Assembly: GCF_033439725.1 (NCBI RefSeq)
Contig: NW_026944386.1
Location: forward strand, 2,480,001 to 2,544,000
DNA from: Neurospora tetraspora
Taxonomy: Eukaryota; Ascomycota; Sordariomycetes; Sordariales; Sordariaceae
Direction of reading: 5' to 3'
Length of the DNA stretch: 64,000 nucleotides
Below the pieces are notes generated by a model that was not told the DNA's origin, searched no databases, and saw only the letters and a program-made list of their open reading frames with translations. Both the position numbers and the translations under genes were made by a program. Position 1 is the first letter of the stretch. Each line of letters begins with the position of its first letter. Shown here one piece after another: positions 14,301-26,940 of the stretch.

Positions 14301-14940
14301 CTACTTTGGAAGCTGATGAACTCCTGTGGAATCATCGGAGTGTCTACGTATGTAGTGCGTGACATATTATTTGTATGTACATCGCTAAAGACTCACAAGA
14401 AGCAAAGTAGCTGAATTGATCTGTAAGGGTATCTCCCACGAACTCCTCAAACCATTGACCATCACACATACCTATTTGCCCTCCGAGTGCATGTTCTGTT
14501 CTACTGCCTCCAGCTTTCCCAACCGCCCACTTTCCCGGCTCGGGCATGGGGAGCTGGTTTTCCTACTATCGTATTCATCTTGATCATTTTTCATCGCCAT
14601 TAGATGTATAAGGCGGCTCCTTCCCTGCTAGTGCCTCTTTCCTCCCCTTTTCCTCTTTAAAACCGAAGATGTCATCCACTTCCAGCCGCACAACGCCATT
14701 GGCACAGTCATGGTTTAGGTGACTTCTTCTTTCCCCTGTCTCCTTTCTTCCTGAGACCTCTTCAGATACCTCAGATACCTCAGCAGGTAACTCACACAAA
14801 CCAGCCTCTCCCTGTTGGCTCCCTAGTCGTCGTCCTCCTGTCCGTGTCAGATTCTCGTGGCCTGAAATAGCGGCCGGACTAAAACACTCCTCTGGTAACT
14901 CGGCGCGGTGGCGGTGGGGAGGAGAAGGTTTTCGTTTTGC
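8327..14940. other. Long stretch without a supported gene
   Basis: The first few hundred bases are probably the 3' untranslated region of the preceding gene. Beyond that I found no exon chain or known domain on either strand. There are A-rich and T-rich runs, short direct repeats such as GACAGT/GTCAGTGACAGT near 11.13 kb and CTCAGATAC near 14.77 kb, and GC palindromes (CCGCGGAGCCGCGG near 13.07 kb). A minus-strand frame at 13771-14115 begins with a good ATG and could encode about 114 residues (MPSRNYPSSLTSLDSLSRRQ...), but nothing in it is recognisable. Confidence 0.45.
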
Positions 14941-16518
14941 CTATAAACTAAAGGGCATGAGCCTAGTTCTTGTTCCTGCCGTTGCCGTTTCTGTAGCTGG
15001 CGGTGAAGATAGGTGAGAAGAATGGAAGGATGAGAAGAATGTAGATGAAGAAATTCGGCCCCAGCCTGTTCCCGGTCGTTGGTGACATGGGTTTTGCTGT
15101 TGTGATTTTTCCGAGTGTCCCTGGTGGTGGTTGTGATGGGAGAAGGGCTTGTGATTCCTGAGTGTCGGTGGTAAAAGAGACAAGAGGTGGCAGTAACCAA
15201 CCCATTCCCTCCATTCATCTACCTTTTTCATCTCCTTGATCCTGTGTCTTTTCACTACCCCCTTCTCCGGCTTCAGCCTCAACCCCTCGCTTCCCTCCCG
15301 TTCCCCCTTTCTTCTTTTTTCTTGTGTTCCTAGCATCCATACACCTCGCCACAAAACCGTCAACAAAATCAAGGCTATCCCACCAATAACCCCCCCGTAA
15401 TGCTGCCTATTCTACTATTCTCTGGACGTTGCCCAGATGAAGGGTTTCCACTTCCAGTCTCTCCTACTCCTCCTCCTCCTCCTCCTTCGACGCCACCGGT
15501 GGCAGTAGCAGTCGCAAGCGGAGGAACAATATGCGGAGTGACAAGATAATCGATGGTGGTCGGGTAAGCGTTGCAGCCGAAGCGGCGGTAAACTTGAGCA
15601 TCGGCCGAGGTGCTGAAGCGGAGCTCGGAGATTACACAGTTGGGGTTTGCTTCCTGTGCTGTACTTCTGATGTTATTTTTTTGGTAATGAAAGGTAAAGT
15701 CCGGTGGTGCCTTCTCATGACGCCGTAGGTACCGTGAGTAGGCAAATGGGTAGCTGCTTCCTTCCAAAGCAGTGTCGTTCTTTCCTTTCCCCGTTTCTTT
15801 ACCTCAAAATCCCGCCCAACAACACAACCCTCATTGGCAATAGATAAAAAAAAAAGGGGAAGGCACTAACCAAGTCCCAACCCCTTCAAACCTCTTCTCT
15901 CTATCCCCCACAGCACCACACCCCCCAGCATCCCCCTTACCCTGGGGCTTACACCCAAAACCATCCACGCACCCTTCCCTCCACCCGCCACAGTCCCGCC
16001 CTCTTCAAATCCAACTTCCTGCCGTTGTTATCCCCGGGATCTTTGCAAAACCCGTACAACCCGTCTCGCAGGCCCAAGACGCATATTTAGCCTGGAGGTA
16101 GTCAGATGGCGTCTTCGTAGTTAGCGGAGCGGTAGCCGCAGGCGTACAGGCGGAGGGTGTATTTCCAGCCGTCAGTGTCGTCGCCCTCGGAAGAGGAGGG
16201 GGATGATGAGGAGGATGATGATGAGGAGGAGGAGCGTTTCCATAACAGAGGGTGATGATGGCGGTTTTGGTTCTGGTGGATGTAATGGAGCGAAGGCGCG
16301 ATGGTGGTGGTGAGTGATGAAGGGATGCCATTTCCAGCATCTATGAGCTGGTTTGGTAGAATGGTTGGGGTGGAAATGAGTGTCGTGACGGATGACTGTG
16401 ACGGATATCGCTGCCATCTTCGAAACTTGGACGATGTTGTCTTCACTGGCAACTGTAATTCAGCATCAAGTAAGAAGTGTTCATGAAAAAGGCCGGTTGG
16501 ATATCTTGTCTCAAGCAC
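14941..16518 (-). CDS. Probable Cys-rich single-pass membrane protein, frame broken
   Basis: The coding signal here is fragmentary. Reading the minus strand there is a Ser/Thr/Pro/His-rich stretch, then a segment reading YASWACETGCTGFAKIPG (about 16.1-16.05 kb). A likely intron ends at a CACAG acceptor near 15669. The next exon starts EANPNCVISELRF, continues QVYRRFGCNAYPTTIDYL and a Gly/Thr-rich linker, and reaches GSITGG. The sequence then runs into a stop, while the +1 frame continues VIGGIALILLTVLW, a typical transmembrane helix, followed by a basic tail (QEKRRKGERE). The two frames meet at a run of seven C on the plus strand (15390-15396). A second frame conflict lies near 16.04 kb. The NPxC...GC...YL pattern resembles the gene at 41-42.9 kb, so I read this as a family member. 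The 5' exons and start are not resolved. Confidence 0.4.
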
Positions 16519-17972
16519 TAGGTGACTTGAACTCTTAACGGTTGCTTAGCTTCCCAAGCCCCTGGTTTACTCCAGCGGAAGTCAACAACTGAAAGAAGAT
16601 TTCCGTGGAACCAGTCCCCAATGTTTCGAATAAGAATATTGATTAGCTATGCCGTATACTCATCCCTTGTTGGCACCTCTCTTCTCGATCTTGGCCCAGA
16701 CCACGCCACGCGTACCTGCGCAGTCGATGTCATCATGATGGCAACCGTTGAATGTTCTAATCTGGCGAACGGAAATAGTATATGAGGAAACCGTCCCTGT
16801 TTGCAAGGGAGCGGCGTTGTATTATATTGGGTGATTCGACCCTATGCATTGGGTACTATTGACGCTACAGTCAGTATGTTGTTGGCAAGTTGATGAGGCC
16901 ATCGAGGAGTTCGTGTGAATATAAGGAGAGTTGTATGTACATAGATCTAGAGGCTCATCAGGCGGGAGCCACTCGGTGTGGCATCTGTGTTATGTTATTT
17001 CAATTTGGTGACTTCCGTTCGTCTGGAAAAGCCCGACAGATCATGTGCCACAACGGCGCGGGCTTTACGAGGCCCTAGATACTCGCCGTCAAGGAGATCT
17101 GCGATAGAAATTGGCCCCCACCTTGAAGATGGTTTGGCCCCCAAGTAGGACTCAAGGGACAAATCGTACAACGATGTGCTGTTGGTTTCATGGAACGCAC
17201 ATAAAACACAGTGTAGCACCTGCTAAATTTACTAGTGGGCATCGCAGAAGACTAGGTGGGTAAGCCCGATACGTACTCACGGCGGCCGGACCGAGAAGAA
17301 AATAGTCCTTGTTGTATCGTCTTGGAGTCCTTCTCGTCCTCAGATTCTCGAAATAAGAATCGAGAAAGGATCGTCTAGGGCAAAAAGACAACGCATCGAA
17401 AATCAAAACATGCAATGGCATTGGGAACCAATATCTGAGACCACCAGCAGCAGCAGCAGTGAGGGAACAGATATTAGAAAAAACGTATGGTGATAGAGAA
17501 TATAGAACGAAAGTCCCATATAGTTCTTGGTCCAGAATAAGCTGGAACAATGAACTCGGGCCGGATTAGAAATGAGTCCAAGTATACTTGCGGTCGGTTT
17601 CAACCAAAACCGGAAAGACGAAACCCAGTATCCAAAAAAAGAGAAAGTAGCCGAAAAGACGAACAACGAAGGGTATCTACTCGGAAGCGCAAAGAGAGCA
17701 ACATCGAAGCTGAGCTAAGGGTATAACAGCAGCGCCAGAGGAAAAGAAGAAAAACAACGCAGAGAGCAAAAGGCAAATGAGTGAAGGTGACAGAGAGACT
17801 GCGCATAGAACCCCCCTCTCCTGTTTACTCTGCATATCCGTCCAGCCCGTCACCTTATCAACAACTTTGCCCAAAACAAACATCACCCGTACCCGATCCA
17901 AAACTCAGAACCCAAACTCGTTCGTATGTGAAGGACATCAAGCCGGCCGACTCATCTCATCCGTCCGTCCGC
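16519..17972. other. Intergenic, no supported gene
   Basis: This stretch lies between the frame-broken membrane protein gene and the 3' end of the TBC-domain gene. It presumably contains the promoter of the former and the 3' untranslated region of the latter. A few hydrophobic open frames on the minus strand near 17.2-17.9 kb have no start context, intron pattern or recognisable domain. I see nothing else in it. Confidence 0.5.
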
Positions 17973-20900
17973 TCATCTGTCCCTTTTTTTCTGATGTGCC
18001 CTCCACTCTGTCCTTGCCACCTTCATTAGTAGGTCCTCATCCTTGACCGGTATCCATGATGTAAGTGTTTTCATTGCGTTCTCGAAATCCGCATCCAGCA
18101 ACACGTCCCTCATGGCGTGAATCAGCGCAGCACTTGTAGCGTGGAGGATATCAAGACCTTGCGGCACTTCTGCAGCTGTTTGGTTTAGATGTCGTTTACT
18201 CCTACGCTCGCTCAACTTGGCCAGGAAGCGTTTCTCCTTAGTAGTTTTAGATGTTTGCTGGGTGTCGGCGTGTTGTAACTGTGGTCTAACCTCTCCGGAG
18301 TCTCTTCCGGAAACTTGAGGGCCCAATTCCCCTTCAGGCGGGCACTCTCCCAGGAGCATAAAAATATCCCAAACACGGAGCTGAGCAGCGAATGGTATTG
18401 ACAGGTTGAATAATGTAAGATACCACCTTGTCCCATACGCCGTTGGATCAATGGCTAGTTCAGTCTACAAGACAATAATCCGTTAGCACAGCGCAAAAAC
18501 CGCAATCCTTCTGGAGCTAGAAACTTACAAGTTTGGAAGCAACGTCCTTTCCCGCAAGCCAATGTTTCTCAAAGTCGTCCAAGGTGGAAAGAAGCCCTTC
18601 GAAATTTGGCGAATACAGCCTCGAAAGCCCACGATACCTCCAAAGGCGAACCATCATGATAAAACACCTCTCCTCGTCATAGTAGCACAGCAAGGTGGCT
18701 GCTAGAGGAGCCATTCCTTGGACATAGCCTGTATCGGGGAAATATAACGAGATGGCATGTAGAATGCGGAAGAGTAGACGCTGGCCTCCACGATATCGCT
18801 TTCGAAACATGATGTGACCATTGACCGTCCTGGGAACGTCGAGATCAATCTGGACGTCGTCGGGTGAGCTGATGTCCTGCAACCTCTTAAATGCTGTGAT
18901 CAGCACCTCATCAGTTTCGGGACTATTGGCATTCTTTGCACTTGTTGCGAGGAAGGAGAACCAAGCCGCGGAGCGCCAGCAGTCTGGAATTCCTTTCCAA
19001 GTGCGCTCGATAAGCTTCGGGTTTTTCGTGTCGAATTCAAAGTTCATGCCTTGACCTTGGCCTTGACCTTCGCCGCCGGCTTCGCCCTCACCGCCGTCTT
19101 CCAATGGGAACCTCTGAATGACCTTTGCCATTTTCCTCCACTTTTCGGACCGTTCCAACTCTTTCTTCTTCAGGGCTTCGGTACTTTTCTTGCCCGTCAT
19201 CCTAGCCGCGTATTCCAGGATATCGGTCAGACCACCCGCCGGAAACGCCAGCATATCCCCAGCCTCGTCCATCCACCGCCGGTCCCGGTTGGGTGGTAAG
19301 TGATTGGTGATGGACCGAAAAGACGATCGCGTAGATCTTCGTGATACGTTTGAATATTCCGAGGTGAAGGTCTGTAGGGATCGCGCGGACACCTTTCTGC
19401 TCGGCGGGCGTCCAACAAGGCCTTTACCAAGGGGAGACGAGGAATAAGCCGAACCGGGCCGTTTCGTCAACACGTTTCTTCTCCTAGGTGATGAGTGTCT
19501 TGACCTTGATCCTGGCCTGACTGTCCTACTCGTTTCTGGCCTGAAGCTGGTTTCTGGCCTTGCTGGCCTCTCCTTGATGAAGCCATAGCGGTCAACTTCA
19601 ACTCCATCCAGATTCTCCCAATCTTCTAGCCCGCCGGCGCGTTCGTGCTCGCCCCATCTCCTAGCACCAGGCCGGTGATAGCTGGCAGCATCATCCCGTA
19701 ACGACGAAGAACTGACCCAGGGTGCTGTAGGCGGTAATGGCGCAATGGGGCTCGCGGCCCAGTCGCTCGAGCTCGGAACATCTAATTGAGGAGGGTCTCT
19801 AGATGGTCGAGAAGAGGTACGAGTTAGCAATGTGGCCAGCGCATGGTGAGGTCTGTGTCTTGGTTCAAAAGGAAAGCCGTACACAACATCTGATGGGTCT
19901 TCCTCTGAGGGTAGAGGCGGAAGATCGCCAGCGAACGAGACGCGCCGCCCGCCATCTTGCCAATTGAAGCGACCACCATCGCCAGATTCATAGAGCGATC
20001 TCACCTTTTGTGATTCCCTCTCTACGTCCATGGGCATAACGCGGATACTGGGCAGCGGGGCGGAGGGCGACGCCAGGTCCTCATTGAGGGTGATGGACGG
20101 GCGTGTCAGTCCAGAGGCGTCACTGAGGCGCGATGATATGGAGCTGGCCGTCTCTTTCTCCCTTGAGGTTTCCTTCTCCGTCTCGTGGTCCAAGTTGTCT
20201 GCTGCTGGTGCTAGAGGTACTGCTGGTGGTGGTGTTGTTGGTGCTGCTGCATGCGCCGTGCCGGTAGGAGTAACTGCCTGTGCTGCCTCTGCCAGCTCGT
20301 CGTCTCGTTGCGTGCTGTTGTCGACCGGAGCCTGTCCCCCAAACATGATACTGCCGCGGTTGGAAAAGGATAGGTTGCCAAAGTCGACTGCAAGACGGTC
20401 CTGGGAGATGAGCGTGTTAATTGGACTGAAGGGGCCGTTGACGTTGTCAGCTCCAAGACGGGAACTAGAAGAATCAGTGGAAGCAATGAGAGCCTGGGAG
20501 GGCTGTCTGTCTGGCCCCAGAAGCCCCCGAGGCCCCTCTAGCCCCTTGCCCGGCCTGCTAGCGCCGACGGTGACGGCCAAGGAGCTGCCGGTTGATGAGC
20601 CAACGCTAGTACCGTGCTGCAGGCGTGGGGGAGTTCGCAGCCCCCGGCCCTTGGGTGATTTGGATGAACCAAGCGAGCCCCGCATAGCGGCTTTGTCTGC
20701 GGTAGACGCACTGGCAGACCTTCTAGCGTAAGGGGTACTGCCGGGAGTCAACGTGCTAAATGAGGCCCTGGACTCCCTGGAGGATCCATCCGCTTCGGGA
20801 AATGCAACCTTGTCCCTGTCGTCCTCTCCACCAAATATATCCGATCCAAGGGACCCAAGGGACCCAAGGGTCTTTTTGCGCATCCTGATCTTCCTTGTCT

Positions 20901-21552
20901 CCATCATCGTCTTCGACCCGACAGTGGCCCGGATGCTGAATGTCTTGCCAACTATCGATGCGCTGAGGCTGATTCTTTTTGACACTCTCTTCGATGACCG
21001 TGGTGGTGACGGTATCGGGGCTGGCGCCAACGCCCTCGAGGTTGCTGAAGGAATGCACAGCTTGTCGGCGATCCCTGGCGTTTCTATTTCCGGCTCACTG
21101 TCGCTGTCGCTGTCGCTGTCGCCCTGCAGCGTGATAGACGATGAGGTCGGCGCACACGAATCTCTCTTCGACTCGACGTCGCTAACGATGCTGACGGTCT
21201 GCGGGCGGGGGCGGAGATGAGGCTCTAGTCGGAAGAGCGGATGGTCTTCCGGCGGTGGAGGGATTGCTGGGCGGACAACAACGATGGGAGTGGCCGAGGA
21301 ACGCGGACGAATCGAGACGCAACGATGAGCTGGTGGAGGGAGCGGAATGGGCGGTTCTGCCTGTTTTGTCTGTTCATAACGGATGCCAACTAGATCGGGG
21401 TGGTCGTCTCTAAACGAGGACAGTCGCCGAGTTCTCAACCTCACACTTGGTCTGTGGCGCACACTTGCCGTCCTCAGGGGTGCCATGTGTGAGGCACGCG
21501 ACGAGCGAGGAGCGATGGGAGAGTCGGGGTATACGAGAATAGGGTTAATCAT
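17973..21552 (-). CDS. TBC-domain protein (putative Rab GTPase-activating protein)
   Basis: Two exons on the minus strand, 21552-18529 and 18464-17973, flank a 64-bp intron (donor GTAAGT, branch GCTAAC, acceptor TTGTAG). The splice is in phase and joins ...VASKL to TELAIDPTAYGTRWYL. The product is about 1171 residues. The first roughly 840 are disordered and rich in Ser, Pro and Arg. The TBC domain occupies about residues 845-1100. It has the WKGIPDCWRS entry, the arginine finger in IDLDVPR (IxxDxxR), the glutamine finger in YVQG, and later LFNLSIPFAAQLRVWDIFMLLG. With both catalytic fingers present it should be an active GAP that speeds GTP hydrolysis by a Rab-type GTPase in membrane traffic. 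The target Rab cannot be read from sequence. The start ATG at 21552 opens MINPILVYPDSP. An Asp/Ser microsatellite and a GSL repeat lie in the disordered part. Confidence 0.9.
21099..21122 (+). repeat. Coding microsatellite (TGTCGC)4
   Basis: Four perfect copies of a six-base unit lie inside the TBC gene and encode an alternating Ser-Asp tract on the minus strand. The length is a multiple of three, so copy-number change would alter only the acidic tract. Confidence 0.9.
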
Positions 21553-24142
21553 GCCGAGTTGGATACCGGCTTGGCCGCTTGTTTGCTGCTCTTTCCCGCC
21601 CTAGGGACGCCCTCAGAGCGTGGCAGCTGATGGCTATAGCGGTGGCTATGGTGGGAATGGTGGGAGTGGGCAGTAATGATGGTCCGGGTATGGTGTCACC
21701 GTGCTGCGGTCTGTGGCACTTGTGTGTCTGACGTTGAGTAGTCGAGGCCCAGAGTTCCTGCACAGAAGAGGCAGAAACCAAGAGTAAGGTCGCTGACAGC
21801 AGTAAACAGAAGAACATCAAGGAGGCGGCGTGGAAGATCTGTATAAATTCGGGAAGGCGTCACGTAAAAGTCAGGCTATGATGATGCAGAGTCCGAGCCC
21901 GAGGTGATGTGGATATAACAAGACTAACGATAATCCTCGGATGAGATTGCTGACTTGCAGTCCATGAAACCGGAGGGTATGACGAGCGGAGGGTAAGTTC
22001 AAGGTGAATGAATGGGGAATATCATCTTCTTTAAGAGCCATCCCAGTAGAGGGCAGGAAGGAGGGACAGTGAGATATTGCTAAAGGGGAGTAAAGCTTTC
22101 CTCCCTTTTCCATCTCGAATCCTTCCTGCGATTTCTCGCCGGACTCACATGTCCCCCTCCAGCTCAAGTAGAAGGAAGTACTTGGCTTACAGTCTAAAAG
22201 TTGTACCAACGGTTTTGTCTGATCCAGCCAATGCGCGACCAGCGATCCGAAAGCCTCAAGCACCATTTTGCTCCCTTTCCTTGGTACTCGCGAAAGTATT
22301 CCACCTCCACAATTTCCCAAGATGCAGCCATGATGGCGGTCCTCGCGGTTGTGGGGTTAAATGCCGCCGCCACTTTTTGCCAGCTCCTGTTGGCAGCCCT
22401 TTGTGGTTGGGGCGATTGTTTGCTCGGTACATGAAGTTGAGAAAGACAGACGCCCACAACGCCCACAACGCCATGGCCCCAACTTGTACACTACGCTATC
22501 CAACGGGATGGACATGTGCCTGCAGGTAATGAGGGACTGCGGGCGCGGGCCGGCGAGAATACTACCCTCTAATCACAAATGATCAGGGCGAGTGTCGCTA
22601 GAGCAGTGACGACTGAGACACTTTGGACGATCAACATCTCAAAGCACACCACGAGCCGAGCTAGTCCAACACATGTCGCCTATAAACCCGGATCAAAGCT
22701 GGGTTCGGCGTCGCGCCGTGCTATGGGGAACAAAAAGGCACCTATGAACAAGTCAGAGAAAGCCGGAGGGGAGAACTGCGCGCTTGTGAGCTTATATGGT
22801 CCCTCCGCTTCACGTTGCAAATTACATCCACCGAGTACCGTCCTCGCCGATCCAAAGGAAACCTCCCACTTACCCAGCAACCAACGCCAACACACATGTG
22901 CAACAACACATCACACATCCCATACACCTATGTAAGGATGCTCTGTGCCACTTGAGTCCCGATGCCACTTTGGCTTCCCAACTTCTTCATCTCTGTATCA
23001 GGACTAATGTACTCAGCCGTTAGACTGGCGGTCTAGAGGCGGTAATCCGCCAATGGTTCAAGTTTCATCCATCAGCCAACATCCGAGATGGTATCATATC
23101 AAGTTGCCTGCCTATACCCCGCAACTCGGGCGCGCCTCTCGGCTTGCAAGAATCTGTGGGGTTGGACAAACGGCTAACTATCGCAAGCTTCGTCTCACAA
23201 CGTCGCCCTAATGTCTACATTGTCTACCAAAAACATCTTCGGCTCTGCCTCTGGCCAAGAAAGAAACACCAGGGCACCAGTTCCCGACCGACTTCCGTCG
23301 GCTACCGGCAGTATCACGTTTCAGACTTCCAAGGCAGTTGTCTCAAGCCATCAGGCAGTCAAGCTATCAGGGTCTGATCAAGTAACGGAAACTTGGGGTT
23401 GTGAGGGTATCGGATCGGCATCGTGAAGTAAACCACTCCCGGTCCATATTGCCTCCCCTCCCCTCATTTTACATAGAAAGCTTTCCGTTCGTCGTGCTAT
23501 CCATGAACCAACCAACATCCTCCTGTCCCTTGCATAACATTTAACAGCTTGCAGCCCAACGGACACCGGGACGTCCCTCTCTATGAGATACCTTGCAAGC
23601 GCTGGGTTGGTTTGAGAGAAAAAGTAACTAGGTAAGAAAATGGAAAAGAAACAGGCAGGCAGTTGGACACATTACTATGAATGCTTGCCATCACGTGCAA
23701 CGGATTAAATTGACCATGCACGTATCAAAAATATTCACAAGGTATTCGAGTCTCGAGACGCTACGTTGAACAGAGTGATTAATATGCACCGAATACGCAA
23801 CGAAGAGAGTGAGTGACGTGTCGAGGTGCGGGTCAATTATCCATGTCTTCTATTACCATAAATACAATGGTTATTTCTTCTTGCGTCTCGCTTGCTATGA
23901 AGGCAATTCCGTTACCTCTCAGCCTCTCTCTGCCCCCAAGCCTCCACCTCCCAGCCAAGCAGTTAGGCATCTCTACCTTATCTATGTGTACTAACCAGCC
24001 CAACCAAGACAAGCCAAACCAAGCCAGCATTCTGCATTCAAAAAAAATATTCTTATTAAAACTTCATTTCTAGTTTGCTGCTACCCTACCCTACCCGAAC
24101 ACACCCAACACGTGTGCCGTGTCGTGCCGCTTGTACCTTAAT
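21553..24142. other. Intergenic between TBC and ankyrin/DIL genes
   Basis: The left part is the upstream region of the minus-strand TBC gene; the right end is the 3' region of the minus-strand ankyrin/DIL gene. No exon chain is evident in between. A perfect GGCGG/CCGCC hairpin near 23036-23049, followed by GGTTCAAG, superficially resembles part of a tRNA but lacks a consistent cloverleaf. Confidence 0.5.
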
Positions 24143-26940
24143 CTAAACCTCCTCATTCTCCCAATCCTTCTCCCCAAACAGCGGCGGTCCTTTTCTCCCT
24201 CCACTGTTCGCCGCCTCAAACTTATCCAAAAACTCGGGCGGGATGGTCGGTATGTACTTTCGTTCTCTCTCCCTGTTCACTCCGCCGAACCCGGCCCCGT
24301 AGCTGACCAGCATGTCCGTCATGCTGGGCAGGGTGAAGGGCAGCATGAAGGCCGGATCGAGGAGCAAGTTGGCCGGCGCGTCCTCGTCGTCCTCGTCGCC
24401 TTCCCCGTCACCGCCTCCGGGACCCTCGGAAGACGACGTGGCGCCGCCTGGGGTGGACGCCCAGGGACTGCCGATGATGGACCTGCTGATGGGTGTCACG
24501 GGCGTGCTGACGCTGCCGTCGCCGCCCCGATCCTTGATGGAAGATGTGACTGACAACTGCGACATCTGAGACTCGCGCTTGCGCTCCTTGCGCATGGCCT
24601 GCAGGGCCGTCAGGTACTTCATGGCGCTTTTGGTTAGGCCCTTTTCGCCAACCTCGGAGCGGTAGTGCGTCGCGGCGTGGATCAGTTGCTGGGGGCTCAG
24701 CGCCTTGAGCTGCTGGAGGGTCCCGACGAGGGCCTCGAGGTCGTCGGCGCCCAGCGACGAAAGGACCTGAAGCCATTGGAGAAGCTGAATGACGGGGGCG
24801 AGGTGGCGGCGCGCTGCTTCCATTGTGGTCTCGCCGCTCGACTTCATCTCGCCACCCTCGTAGTGCTCAGGCTGCCGGTTGTTGGTACGGGCCCAGTCCT
24901 CGAGAGCCGAGATGTTCATGCGGATCTGCATGGCTTTGGTCCGCGCCAGGTACTTGCGACTGGACATTATGCGGTTGAAGAGCTCGGCGCCGAGCCAGTA
25001 TATTAGTTGTGAGATGACCTGCGCCGTGATGACCGAGTGGACGTCATACAGGTCCAGGACAAATAGTGTAGAGGAGAGTAGCGATGTTACGTTCCGTGGA
25101 GACGGCTTCGCCCTCTGCTTGGGGGACGGTGGCCTGAAGCGCTTCTCCATGGGCGGTTCCTTCACCTCCTTCTTGCGCTTGAAGATCGTCCACTCGCCAT
25201 GGAACGCGATGTTTTCGAAGCCGGGAATTGTTTCGTGATCCAGCATGCCGGCATCCAGCACCTTGTCAAGACGTCTCTCGGCATCCCGGACAATCAGGAT
25301 GAATATCTCGTTGATCAACTCTGAAAGCTGCGCCTGGAACTCGGTAGTGGCTTCTACCAAGCCGGCATCCTTCTTGAGGTAATGTAGCAGCAGCGTCGCG
25401 TTGGATGCCCAAAAGGCTAAGATCGTCATATCCCACTGGTATCTTTCCACGACGTTGTTGATCTTGTCCATGGCGGTGATAAGTAGCTTTGCCAATAGTT
25501 CACGGCTAGCATGGTAATGCGCATACCGAGCCCCCAGGAAGATCATGTTCGCGGGCACAGGCTTTTGTGATGGTGATCGTTGTGGGGTCATGTTGGTAAT
25601 GACAATGTCTAGGATGCTGTCTAGCTCGCTCTCCTGGAAGACAAACATTTGGTCGTGGAGACACCTCGCCCAGTCGAACTCTTGCTGCTCTTCCTCAAAT
25701 TCGTCAACAGGCTAGCCAATGGTCAGCGAAACACATGGTGTGAGAGTGGGTTTGGATTCCATGGTAGAAAGGAGTGCGAACCTCGGGTTGGTCGTCCATG
25801 CCCACGTTCCCTAGATCAACTTCCAGATCACGAGCACTCTCCATCATCATTCTCCTGCGCATCTCGTTCTCGGCCAACTCTTCCTCGAACTTGTCTTGAG
25901 AAAAGCCTGGGTTGTAGAAGTCGTCGGCACCGGCCGTGCCAATGCCATATCCGCTGTCGTGGAGATAGAAAGACATGTCGCTGTCCGGGGCAACAAAGTC
26001 GAATGCAGTTCGTCCTGTAGAGGTCTTTTTCTCAGGAGAAGCGCCGTTGTCGAGTAGTAACTTTGCAATGCCCTTGTGTCGATTGGTCATAGCCCACATA
26101 AGCGCACTCCATTGATTGCGGTCTTGCTTGTCGACATCAGCTCCGGCGTCAATAAGGACTTGTACTACGGCCTCGTGTCCCTGTTCCATAGTTCTGTTAG
26201 TAAAACAACCCCATGTATTCGGTCTGATTTGGCAACACCGCCAACTTACAAAACAGCTTGCGTAGATCAAGGCGGGTGTTCCCTCTTCATCTGGCGCATT
26301 GAGATCCACGTATTGTCTAGCTGGGCCGTCTAGGATTTTGCGGACGGACTCGACGTTGCCATTGCTTGCAGCCATGACGAAGGCTCTTTGGAGAACATCC
26401 TTCTTTTCGTCCTGCGGCATCTTGTCGTCGTTGGCGATCTGGTTCTGATCCTCGAATATTGCGCTGGCCGAATGTGCGGCCTGCGCAGCCAGCATTTCCA
26501 TCAGTCTAGTCTCGCTGTCGGTCCCGCCCTTGGTGATGTCCTCGTCGAACTGGGGGTCGTTGAGGTGAAGGTTGCTGAAGCTCAGAGGCTTGGCCGGTAT
26601 GGGTGTTGTCAAGAACTGTGATTGTCCTGATGAGACGGAGAGTCAGTAACAGGTCTGGCCAGTCCGAGACATGAAGCGAGGAATGATGGGACGATGCGCC
26701 ACCAAGCCAGGGTCTCATAAGACAGACAAGGGGCAACCGACCTTGCCATCCGTCATACATCTCCGTCTCTGTTACCAAGTGTTCGGTAGGAGCATGTCTC
26801 CTGTCATCGAGGGTGCGCGGTAGATCGGCGGGCAACTGCTGCTTCTTCTGCGGTTGTTCAAATCCTCCCCCGTCGCTTCCAAAACCTCCATCGTCTCCGC
26901 TGCCGGCACCAAAGCCGCCATCGAAGCCCCCGTTATCCAT
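24143..26940 (-). CDS. Ankyrin-repeat and DIL (dilute) domain protein
   Basis: Four exons on the minus strand: 26940-26742, 26626-26250, 26180-25782 and 25711-24143. The introns are 115, 69 and 70 bp, and all junctions keep phase (for example DGWQ-G-QSQFLTT, ASCF-GHEAVV, DDQPE-PVDEFEEE). The product is about 847 residues. The N terminus is Gly/Asp-rich (MDNGGFDGGFGAG). Ankyrin repeats cover about residues 140-255 (AASNGNVESVRKIL, GTPALIYASCFGHEAVVQVL, WSALMWAMTNRHKGIAKLLL). A DIL domain of the type in class V myosin tails covers roughly 340-600 (LYDVHSVITAQVISQLIYWLGAELFNRIM). The C-terminal tail is Ser/Gly/Asp-rich. Proteins combining ankyrin repeats with a DIL domain but no motor occur in fungi, including fission yeast. 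A role as an adaptor in polarised transport or at membranes is inference from the DIL domain. Confidence 0.92.

Noticed and set aside
20030-20731. Plus-strand open frame of 233 codons
   Set aside because: It is the reverse-strand shadow of the disordered part of the TBC-domain gene.
23005-23075. tRNA-like segment with a GGCGG/CCGCC hairpin and GGTTCAAG
   Set aside because: No acceptor stem can be formed, and the base after the T-loop is not the required C, so no cloverleaf holds together.
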